This document shows positions 33,958-42,500 of a stretch of DNA of 64,000 nt, piece after piece. A program made the translations under genes and the position numbers. This DNA comes from Chthoniobacteraceae bacterium (lineage in GTDB: Bacteria > Verrucomicrobiota > Verrucomicrobiia > Chthoniobacterales > Chthoniobacteraceae), in the NCBI GenBank assembly GCA_947471505.1, contig CANIWM010000009.1:1-64000 (forward strand), given 5' to 3'. Under the pieces are notes generated by a model that was not told the origin of the DNA, did no database searches, and was given only the letters and a program-made list of their open reading frames with translations. Every line of letters begins with the position of its first letter. Within the stretch, counting starts at the first letter, position 1.

Positions 33958-34383
33958 ATGAGCAATCCTCGCCGTTTCGTCACCGCAGCAGAAAAAGTGG
34001 ACTTCCAATCACCTTGGACCCTCGAAGAATGGTTCTGCCGGGGCGATGTCGTGGACAATAAGGAACTGCTGATGGTGCGCGCCAATATGGAGCCGGGGCG
34101 CTGCCACCCTTTCCACACGCACCCGACGAGGGAGGAGATTATCTTCATCGTCTCGGGCCGCGCCGAGCAGTGGGTGGGCAAGGAGCACCGCATCCTAGGG
34201 CCGGGCGAAATGGCGTTCATACCGATGGGAGAAGTCCACGGGACGTTTAATCCCTTCAACGAGCGCCTCGTTTTCCTCGCCATCCTCTCGCCCGCAGGCG
34301 CAGCAGAGCCGGGGATCGTGGATGTCTCGGCAGAAGAGCCGTGGGCATCGCTACGCGGGCCAGAGTTCCCGCCCTGCACGTAG
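33958..34383 (+). CDS. Cupin-domain protein
   Basis: A 141-residue single-domain cupin. The metal-site motif 1 reads PGRCHPFHTHPTREEIIFIVSGRAE (His-x-His and Glu), and motif 2 reads GEMAFIPMGEVHGTFNP (with the second metal His). It thus keeps all metal ligands. Such small cupins are isomerases, dioxygenases or sugar-binding proteins; the substrate is not known. It is followed by a 118-base intergenic stretch containing a hairpin, then the multiheme gene. Confidence 0.8.
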   Translation: MSNPRRFVTAAEKVDFQSPWTLEEWFCRGDVVDNKELLMVRANMEPGRCHPFHTHPTREEIIFIVSGRAEQWVGKEHRILGPGEMAFIPMGEVHGTFNPFNERLVFLAILSPAGAAEPGIVDVSAEEPWASLRGPEFPPCT

Positions 34384-34460
34384 TCAAATCGCAGACAGAC
34401 TGGGGACAAAAAGGAGTCGCCCCTACAATTTTCGTTGTTTGCACCATAAAAGTGAAAAAT

Positions 34461-34501
34461 GACTCCCACTCGCCGACGCACTCGCGTAAACGTCGGGAGT
34501 C
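34461..34501 (+). other. Hairpin abutting the start of the multiheme cytochrome gene
   Basis: GACTCCC (34461-34467) can pair with GGGAGTC (34495-34501), helped by an inner GACG/CGTC. The right arm ends immediately before the ATG at 34502. The only Shine-Dalgarno-like GGGAG lies inside it. It may be a translational switch or a coincidence. Confidence 0.4.
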
Positions 34502-37500
34502 ATGCCTTCAATTCTCCGCAAGCGTCCGTTTTCTTGGCTCCTTTGGATCGCGCTTTACTGCGCGGTTTCCTTCCCAGTCATGTGGCTAAACGGACAGACT
34601 TCTCCGTTCAAAACTACACCCGCACCAGCACCGCAGGAGAACCCGCCCGCAGTGAAGCCAGAGCCACCGAAGCTAGAGCCCGTGACCACTTCCGGACTGG
34701 GGCCGGAGATTTCGGTTCCGCCGATGAAGCCGGGGAACGTAAAGCTCCCGCCAAAAAATCGCATCGATCAGTCCGATGAGATGGTGAAGAAAAAATCCGC
34801 AGGCTGCATCGAGTGCCACAAAACGACAGACGCACATACCATGCACGCCTCGCCGAACGTAGTCCTCGGATGCACGGACTGCCACACCGGCAACCCGAAG
34901 CGCGGCCTCACGATCGATCAAGCGCACCCGAAACCGCTGAACCCCGCATATTGGCCTTCATCGGCGAACCCTCCGAACTCGACGACTTTGCTCAACCACG
35001 AATCCGCAGAGTGGATTCAATTTGTGAATCCCGGCGACTTGCGCGTGGCGGATAAAACTTGCGGGCTTTGCCATGGCGAAGTGACTCACAACGTCGGACA
35101 CTCGATGATGAATCACGGCGCGATGCTGTGGGGCGCGGCCGGTTACAATAATGGAGCAGTGCCGCTAAAAAATGCGTTTGTTGGGCAGGCATACGGGCTT
35201 TACGGGCAGGCCCTCAAGCTGGAGGCGCCATTTGAGCCAACAAAAGAGGAGACCCTGAAACACGGATGGCTTCCTGCGATGTTTCCTCTGCCGCGCTTCA
35301 ATATCAGTATGCCGGGAAACCTATTCCGTATTTTTGAAAAGGGCGGCGCATCACCGCTAGAGCTCGGTAATCCCACGCTAGACGAGCCGCCAGGCAAGCC
35401 CGATCGCCGACTAAGCGACCGCGGTCTTGGGACGAAAATCCGCGTCGATCCCGTCGTGCTCGGCGCGCAGAAAACACGACTGCACGATCCGCTGCTCGGC
35501 TTTTTCGGCAGCAACGACCGGCCCGGCGATTACCGGAGTTCGGGATGCACGGCATGTCACGTCGTCTATGCAAACGACCGCTCGCCGACAAACTCGGGAT
35601 GGTGGAGCAAATATGGGAATCAAGGACTGTCGTTCTCGAAAGATCCAACGATGCCCAAGAACGAACGGGGACACCCCATCAAGCACGTATTCACCCGCAG
35701 TATTCCCAGCGCGATGTGCATGAACTGCCACATGCACCAAGGCAATCTGTTCGTAAACCCCTACCTCGGAATGGTGTGGTGGGATCAGGAAACAGAGGGG
35801 CAGTTCATGTATCCAAATCCAGCGAACCCGCTCGCGGATGACCCGTATTGGCGCGATGGAAAATCGAAGGCCGAAATGCTCAAACAGAAAAACCCGACAG
35901 ACGCCGAGATGGTGGCCGCAACCCGCTCCAACCCTGAAGGAGCAGCAGCACGTGGACTATGGGGCAGCACGGATTTCCTAGAGAAAGTGAGCGAGCTGAA
36001 TCCGAAGATGAAGCAAACGCAGTTCGCGGATTACCACGGTCACGGCTGGGTGTTTCGCGCGATATTTAAGCGCGACAAGAAAGGCAACCTCCTAGACCTC
36101 GATGATAACAAGTTACAACCCGGCGATTGGAAGAACGCCGTTCATTTAAATGACATCCACATCAAAAAAGGAATGCAGTGCGCCGACTGTCACTTCGACA
36201 TCGATGTTCACGGGAACGGACTGCTTTATGGCGAACCGCGCGCCGCAACGACGATCATGTGCATCGATTGCCACGGCACCGTGTCTGCACGCCCGACCAT
36301 GCTCACAAGCGGCCCCGGCGGGACGTGGGACGGTAAATCACGCAAGACGGAGCCGGTCGATTTAAGCAAGTCGGTGACGCCTTGGAAGCCGCGCTTTGAA
36401 TGGAAAGGAGAGGTCCTGACTCAGAACTCCGTGATGTCGCCTGACATAAGCTGGGAGGTTCCGCAGACCATTGATGTGGTGAACCCGCTATCGTCCAAAT
36501 ACAACGCGAAAGCCGCGCACGCAAAGACGCTGCGACGCGATGGCGAGACATGGGGTGAACTCCCGCCAGCGGGCCAATGCGAGGATAAACTAGCGCACTC
36601 CAACGAACGAATGGACTGCCAGATTTGCCACACCGCGTGGGCGACCTCGTGCTTTGGCTGCCATCTTTCCATGAAGGCGAACCAACGTGTGCCGCTGAAC
36701 AAGTTCGAGGGCACACTCGATAGAAACCTGACAACTTACAACCCGCAGGTCGTGCGCGATGACGTATTCCAACTCGGCATCGACAGCACGGTGAAGAATC
36801 ACCGTCTAGCCGTGCTGCGCTCCTCTTCCGCCGTCGTCGTAAGTTCGCAAAACGTGAACCGTGAATGGATCTATTCCCAACAGCAGACCGTCAGCGGTGA
36901 AGGCTACGCGGGACAGGCTTTCAATCCTCACTTCGCCCACACGACGAGCAGTCGGGGCACGACGAAAAACTGCACGGACTGCCACATGAGCAAAGCCAAC
37001 GACAACAATGCCTGGATGACCTCGCTGCTCGGCTTCGGCACGGGCACGGTGAACTTCTTTGGCCGTTACGCATGGATCGGCAGCGAAGGCGGAGTCAACG
37101 CCGCCATTTGGACCGAATCGGATGAACCACAGGCACCCATTGGCTCGTCATTTCAAAAACTCGCATACTCGGACAATCACGCCAAGCATGTCGCAGGAGG
37201 GCGCGAGCTGAAAGTCGGCTACGAGCATCACGCCGGCGAAGTCCGCGATCTCACGCTCCGCAGCGAGTATCTCTACGCCGCTTGCGGGCACGATGGGCTC
37301 CGCGTCTATGACGTGGCGAATATCGACAACAAGGGATTCAGCGAACGCTTCCTCACGCAGCCCGTTTCCGCACTCGGGCAAAATACACACGTCAAACTTG
37401 CCGACTGCACGAGCGTCGCACTGCCGAGCACGCTGCTGAACGATCCAAAGCGCACACACCTCCCCGAGAACGAAGAACAGCCCATCCACGAAGTCTATGG

Positions 37501-38587
37501 CTACGTCTTCGCGACGGATCGGAAAGAGGGCCTCGTCATCGTTGATACGACCTGCCTAATGAACGGCGACCCAGCAGACAACTTCCTGAAAAAAGACGCC
37601 GTCTTCAACCCCGACGGCAAACTCACCGGCGCAGAATATGCCGTGTGCGCAGGCTCCCGCGTCTTTGTCTGCACGCCTCGCGGCATCGCCGTCGTGGATG
37701 TTCGCAATCCGCTAAAGCCACGCCTTGCCGGTGAATACGCAGGCGATTTCCTCCGCGAGCCACGCGCGATTTCCGTGCAGTTCCGCTACGCCTTTGTCAC
37801 GGATGCCGATGGGCTCAAAGTTCTCGACATCACAGACCCCGTGAAGCCTCGCCCCGTGCGCGGCGCATCCGTCGCGCTCAAGCACGCGGGCAAGCTCTAC
37901 GTCGCCCGCACTTACGCCTACGTCGCGAACGGTTCGGATGGCCTCGCCATCATCGACGTGGAGAATCCCGAGCAGCCCAAGCTCGACCAAATGTTCACAG
38001 CCGATGGCGCGCTCAACGATGTCCATGCCGTGCAAATCGGCAGCGTCGCCGCCAGCATGTATGCGCTCGTTGCCGATGGCAAAAACGGGATGCGCGTCCT
38101 GCAACTGATCAGCCCCGACCGAGAGCCCAACAGCTACGGCTTCGGCCCTCGGCCAAAGCCGCTCCTTATCGCCACCTACCGCACCGCCGAGCCCGCCCTC
38201 TCCGTGAGTCGTGGCCTCGACCGCGACCGCGTCGTCGATGAAACCGGCGGGCAAACCGTCGTCTTCGGACGCCGTGGCAGTCGCCCATTCCATGTGGATG
38301 AAATGAATAAGTTCCTCCGTCACAAAGACGGCGAGCTTTTCAAAGTCGAAGACACGCGGATGAAACTCGTCGAAGAGGAACAGACCATCGCCGGAATTAA
38401 AGTGAAAGTGCCTCGCACCGTCCTAGAAACCAAGAACGGCAACCCCATCACCGCTCCAAAATGGCCCGCCCCACCCAAGGTCGAGCAGCCCGCGCCAAAG
38501 GCCGAAGCGCTCCCTACCGCCGACCCGCTCCAGCCTACACCAGCGCCAGTCCCGCCAGCGCCGACAGGTAGTCCGTTTAAGCAGTAG
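34502..38587 (+). CDS. Decaheme c-type cytochrome with LVIVD repeats
   Basis: A 1361-residue exported protein with an N-terminal TM/signal (residues about 10-30, SWLLWIALYCAVSFPVMW). I count ten CxxCH heme sites, near residues 101, 124, 186, 348, 405, 559, 586, 705, 716 and 823: CIECH, CTDCH, CGLCH, CTACH, CMNCH, CADCH, CIDCH, CQICH, CFGCH, CTDCH. The region from about 900 to 1240 contains LVIVD-type beta-propeller repeats (LVIVDTTCL, IAVVDVRNPLKPR, LKVLDITDPVKPR, LAIIDVENPEQPK). The tail is Pro-rich. It is likely an extracytoplasmic electron-transfer protein on the membrane; the propeller could mediate binding. No partner reductase is adjacent, so electron donor and acceptor are unknown. Confidence 0.9.
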   Translation: MPSILRKRPFSWLLWIALYCAVSFPVMWLNGQTSPFKTTPAPAPQENPPAVKPEPPKLEPVTTSGLGPEISVPPMKPGNVKLPPKNRIDQSDEMVKKKSAGCIECHKTTDAHTMHASPNVVLGCTDCHTGNPKRGLTIDQAHPKPLNPAYWPSSANPPNSTTLLNHESAEWIQFVNPGDLRVADKTCGLCHGEVTHNVGHSMMNHGAMLWGAAGYNNGAVPLKNAFVGQAYGLYGQALKLEAPFEPTKEETLKHGWLPAMFPLPRFNISMPGNLFRIFEKGGASPLELGNPTLDEPPGKPDRRLSDRGLGTKIRVDPVVLGAQKTRLHDPLLGFFGSNDRPGDYRSSGCTACHVVYANDRSPTNSGWWSKYGNQGLSFSKDPTMPKNERGHPIKHVFTRSIPSAMCMNCHMHQGNLFVNPYLGMVWWDQETEGQFMYPNPANPLADDPYWRDGKSKAEMLKQKNPTDAEMVAATRSNPEGAAARGLWGSTDFLEKVSELNPKMKQTQFADYHGHGWVFRAIFKRDKKGNLLDLDDNKLQPGDWKNAVHLNDIHIKKGMQCADCHFDIDVHGNGLLYGEPRAATTIMCIDCHGTVSARPTMLTSGPGGTWDGKSRKTEPVDLSKSVTPWKPRFEWKGEVLTQNSVMSPDISWEVPQTIDVVNPLSSKYNAKAAHAKTLRRDGETWGELPPAGQCEDKLAHSNERMDCQICHTAWATSCFGCHLSMKANQRVPLNKFEGTLDRNLTTYNPQVVRDDVFQLGIDSTVKNHRLAVLRSSSAVVVSSQNVNREWIYSQQQTVSGEGYAGQAFNPHFAHTTSSRGTTKNCTDCHMSKANDNNAWMTSLLGFGTGTVNFFGRYAWIGSEGGVNAAIWTESDEPQAPIGSSFQKLAYSDNHAKHVAGGRELKVGYEHHAGEVRDLTLRSEYLYAACGHDGLRVYDVANIDNKGFSERFLTQPVSALGQNTHVKLADCTSVALPSTLLNDPKRTHLPENEEQPIHEVYGYVFATDRKEGLVIVDTTCLMNGDPADNFLKKDAVFNPDGKLTGAEYAVCAGSRVFVCTPRGIAVVDVRNPLKPRLAGEYAGDFLREPRAISVQFRYAFVTDADGLKVLDITDPVKPRPVRGASVALKHAGKLYVARTYAYVANGSDGLAIIDVENPEQPKLDQMFTADGALNDVHAVQIGSVAASMYALVADGKNGMRVLQLISPDREPNSYGFGPRPKPLLIATYRTAEPALSVSRGLDRDRVVDETGGQTVVFGRRGSRPFHVDEMNKFLRHKDGELFKVEDTRMKLVEEEQTIAGIKVKVPRTVLETKNGNPITAPKWPAPPKVEQPAPKAEALPTADPLQPTPAPVPPAPTGSPFKQ

Positions 38588-38703
38588 CGAGCATCGCCCA
38601 CGATAAATCGCTCTTCCTCCCTGAGAAATCCCTTGCCGCAAAGGAGGAACGGTCATACACCCCGCATGGGACTGAGAAGATAATTTGAAGTCCACCGTCT
38701 GAG

Positions 38704-38818
38704 CTGGTCGCTGGCACAGGCAGGAATGGAGCCGTTGCTTCCAGGAATAAAACCCCTGAAGTAGCGACAGCGACGCCAGAATGAAATGGACCCAACCGAG
38801 CTCTACGGCTGTGGGTCC
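38704..38818 (+). promoter_or_regulatory. Structured leader of infC (candidate translational control element)
   Basis: CTGGTCGCTG (38704-38713) can pair with CAGCGACGCCAG (38768-38779) with a two-base bulge, enclosing an inner hairpin near 38727-38743 (TGGAGC/GCTTCCA with one bulge). A second hairpin, GGACCCA/TGGGTCC (38788-38794 with 38812-38818), stands directly before the infC start. An AAGGAGGAA motif occurs far upstream near 38641, not at a start. This folding by eye suggests an autoregulatory or riboregulatory leader; it has not been tested. It occupies most of the 250-base gap (38588-38834). Confidence 0.5.
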
Positions 38819-38834
38819 CACTTAAATACATACC

Positions 38835-39464
38835 ATCCAACTCACTCAAATTCGTGTAAACCAACGCATTCGCGCGCGAGAGGTGCGCGTGATTGTGGCC
38901 TCCACCGGCGAACAGCTCGGGGTAATGAAGATCCAAGACGCCCTCAGAGTCGCCCAGCAACATGGGCTCGACCTCGTCGAAGTCGCCGCCAACGCAATCC
39001 CACCAGTCTGCCGCATCGTGGACTTCGGTAAGTTCAAGTACGAGCTCGCCAAAAACGAAAAGGAAAAGAAGTCGAATGCGGCCTCCAAAATGAAGGAGAT
39101 CAAGTTCCGCGTGAACATTGATAAGCACGACTACGACACCAAGCTCCGCCATGCGGAGGAGTTTCTCGACAAGGGAAACAAGGTTCGCATTTTGCTCCAG
39201 TTCCGTGGTCGCGAGATGGCCCATAAAGAGATCGGTATGGCCCTGATGAAAAAGATCGAGGCCAACTTGGAATCCATGGGGCACCCGGAATCCATCCCCA
39301 AGATGATGGGCAAAAATGTCATCATGACCCTCGTCCCGCTGCCTCCCGGCAAGCGCAAACGCCATTTCTTCAGCGACCACGATGTCGCCGTCGGAGACGA
39401 TGATGATGAAGGCGACGACGACGAGACGGAGGACGAAGAGGAAGGCGAGGAGTCGAAAGACTAA
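38835..39464 (+). CDS. infC: Translation initiation factor IF-3 with non-canonical start
   Basis: A 209-residue protein that binds the 30S subunit and checks the start codon. The N-domain RVNQRIRAREVRVIVASTGEQLG and the helix-linked C-domain (KMKEIKFRVNIDKHDYDTKLRHAEEFL..., VRILLQFRGREMAH) are standard. Automatic ORF finding would start at GTG 38883, which cuts away RVNQRIRARE. The frame upstream to the TAA at 38823-38825 has no ATG, GTG or TTG, only ATA (38826), ATC (38835) and ATT (38850). One of these must be used, as in E. coli infC (AUU); I give ATC 38835. The acidic tail (GDDDDEGDDDETEDEEEGE) is longer than usual. The rpmI-rplT partners are absent. A terminator follows at 39487. Confidence 0.9.
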   Translation: MQLTQIRVNQRIRAREVRVIVASTGEQLGVMKIQDALRVAQQHGLDLVEVAANAIPPVCRIVDFGKFKYELAKNEKEKKSNAASKMKEIKFRVNIDKHDYDTKLRHAEEFLDKGNKVRILLQFRGREMAHKEIGMALMKKIEANLESMGHPESIPKMMGKNVIMTLVPLPPGKRKRHFFSDHDVAVGDDDDEGDDDETEDEEEGEESKD

Positions 39465-39486
39465 ACACCCGCTCCCAAACGATTTG

Positions 39487-39523
39487 AAAGCCAAGCTGGC
39501 AGACTCTGCGGCTTGGCTTTCTT
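39487..39523 (+). terminator. Rho-independent terminator of infC
   Basis: Perfect 10-bp stem AAAGCCAAGC (39487-39496) with GCTTGGCTTT (39511-39520), followed by CTT. It sits 22 bases after the infC stop. Confidence 0.85.
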
Positions 39524-39532
39524 CGTGTCCGC

Positions 39533-39572
39533 TTGCCTCTCCGCTCGCGCTCGCTAGGGTCCGCGATCTTTC
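39533..39572 (+). promoter_or_regulatory. Candidate promoter of the PVC heme protein gene
   Basis: TTGCCT (39533-39538), 16 bases, TAGGGT (39555-39560), then 12 bases to the ATG at 39573. It lies directly behind the infC terminator and no Shine-Dalgarno is seen. Confidence 0.4.
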
Positions 39573-42500
39573 ATGAAACTCACGCCGCTCTCCGCATCCA
39601 TCGCGTCCATCCTGTCCATCTCCGTCCACGCCGCCGATGTATCCGGCGGCGGATCGAAGTCCGGCGCTCTGAAACCCGCGCCGCGCCAGCCGCTCTACCC
39701 GCCAAAGGACACGCCGGAAGCGGTGCAAAACAACTTCCGCAAGGCGAAGCTGCCCGCTGGTTTCTCCGGCGACGTGTGGGCCAGCGAGCCGCTGCTGGCA
39801 AATCCCGTGGCGTTTTGCTTCGACGGAAAGGGGCGCATGTTCGTGAGCGAGACGCATCGCTACCGCAGCAGCGTGCTGGATATTCGGCACTACTACTGGA
39901 TGGTGGAGGACGACCTCGCTTCGCGGAATCAGGACGACTGGCTGGCCTCGATAAAGAAGAACTTCCCGAAGGACTGGCACGAGCTGGAGAAAGAGAGCGA
40001 GCTGGTGCGGTTGGTGGAGGACTCGAATGGCGACGGCAAAGCCGATAAATCCAGCGTCTATGCGGACGGGTTCAACTCCGCGCTCGACGGCATCGCCAGC
40101 GGCGTCCTGTGGCACAACGACGCGTTGTATTTCACAAATATCCCCGCGCTGTGGAAGCTCACGGGCACCGACAAGGCCGAGAAAAAGGAAGAGCTGCATC
40201 GCGGCTACGGCGTCCGCTTTAGCTACACGGGCCACGACTTTCACGGGCTCATCGCGGGGCCAGATGGGCGGCTTTATTTCTCCATCGGCGACCGGGGCGC
40301 TTCCATCAAAACGAAAGAAGGCACGAGCATCGAAGTGCCGGATGAAGGCGCGGTCTTCCGCTGCGAGCCGGACGGTTCGCGGCTGGAGCTGGTGATGCGC
40401 GGGCTGCGCAATCCGCAGGAGTTGGCGTTCGACGATTACGGGAATCTATTCACTGGCGACAACGACAGCGACCAAGGCGACCGCGAGCGTTGGGTGGCCG
40501 TCACCGAAGGCGCGGACGCAGGCTGGCGCATCGGCTACCAGCATCACCCGCTCGGAAAAGAGCACAACCCTTGGCTCGCCGAGAAGATGTGGGAGCCACG
40601 CGACGCGAAGAAAAATCAACCCGCTTACATCCTCTCGCCCATCGCGAATCTGCCCGACGGCCCGAGCGGCCTCGCCTACTATCCCGGCACCGGGATGCCG
40701 CCGGAATACGCGGGCTCATTTTTCCTCGCGGGCTACAAAGGCAGCACGGCGAAGAGCCAAGTGAGCACCTTCAAAAGCGAGCCCGACGGCGCAGGCTGGA
40801 AGCTCACAGGGCTGCATACGTTCATGGATAATGTGCAGGCGACCGACGTGGCATTCGGCCCCGACTCGCGCTTCTACGTGAGCGCGTGGGATGAAGGCTG
40901 GGAGCGCAGCGACCAAGGCCGCATCTACCGCCTCAGCCACGAAGCCGCGCGCACGGCGCAGGCAGTACAGATTGCGGAGGTGCAGAAGATTTTGGGCGAG
41001 GGATTCAAGCAGCGGACGCCGGACGAGCTGGTGAAATTGCTCGCGCATGGGGACCAGCGTGTGCGGCTTGGGGCGCAGTGGGAGTTGGCGGGCAGGCTTC
41101 TTTGGCTCGGCGCAAACTCGGCGAAAAATCCAAAATTCGTTCCAACTGCTGAGCAGGAAGCAAAGAATGCAGAAGCCGTGAAAGTATTTACATTGCTCGC
41201 GAAAACCATTGAGGATGGAGTGGGGAAAGAAGAGGCGACGATTGCTCGTCTCCACTGCATGTGGGCGATAGAGCAACCATCATACATGCGGGATCGATAC
41301 CGCTCGGTGATGGGCTATGTGAAACCGGAAGACCTCGCGTCGCTTATGTACAACGACCCGTCGGAGCACATTCGAGCAGCGTGCTTCAAACAACTTGCCG
41401 GGTATCGAGTGGTGTGGACGCAGGGTACGACCGAAGCGGTTGCGAAGCATCTTAAAGACAAATCCCCGAAGGTCCGCTTTGCCATCACAATGGCGATTGC
41501 GGAGCGTGGCGATGAAACTGCGTTTCCACATATTTTAGCCATGCTGAAAGAAAACGATGGGAACGACTTGTATCTTCAGCACGCTGCCGTCGTTGCCCTA
41601 TCCAAAATCGCACATCAGCATCGGCGCGGCTTGAGTGAGCTGGCAGGCTTTATCAAAGATGAATCGAAAGCGGTCAGACTGGCTGCATTGCTTGCTCTAC
41701 GGCATCTCGGTGAAACTTCGCCGACGGGAAATCGAGCGGACCTCGCGCAAGCGTATCCGCAATGGAAAGAAGCCTCGGTTAATGCGCAGGAGCAAATTAC
41801 TGTTTTCCTCACAGACAAAGACCCCGCGCTCGTCCGCGAGGCGGCGATTGCAATTAACGATGCGCCGATTCCTTCGGCGCTTCCGGCGCTGGCGAAGCGG
41901 CTCATCATCCGGCAACCCGAGGGTGGCAATGCGCCTTCGCAGATTGGCCCGAATCCTACGACCGACGAGCCGTTTCTCATCCGGGCGCTGAATGCGAACT
42001 TCCGCGTCGGCGGGACGGATGGGGCGAACTCGCTGGCGACTTATGCGGCGCGGGCGAAGAACGAGGGCATCCGCGTCATCGCGCTGAACATGTTGGCGCA
42101 CTGGGCGAAGCCGCCGCAGCGCGATTACATCACGGGCACCTTCCGCCCGATGCCGGAGCGCGGCGCGGCGGAGGCGGCGTTCCAGCTTAATCTCGTCGCG
42201 GCGGATTTGCTCGGCACTCCATCCGAGAAGATCGTCATCGCCACTTGCGAGGCGCTGGCGGCGAATGACGTGAAGACTTCCTCGACGCATCTGCTCGCTG
42301 TTTTGCGCAACGAGAAGGCGTCGCAAAAATCACGTCTCGCGGCGCTGGATGCGCTGGCGAAACTCGCAACGCCGGAGTTTGAGACGGCGCTCATCGTCGC
42401 CGGTGCAGACGCAAATACCGCGCTGAAAACCGCCGCCAGCAAGCTCATGGGCAAGCGCACGCCGGACCTCGCAGCGACGCAACTCATCGCCGCGTGGGCC

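Noticed and set aside
38883-39464. infC starting at GTG 38883
   Set aside because: It would lose the conserved RVNQRIRARE, which is encoded in the same frame upstream, so a non-standard start must be used.
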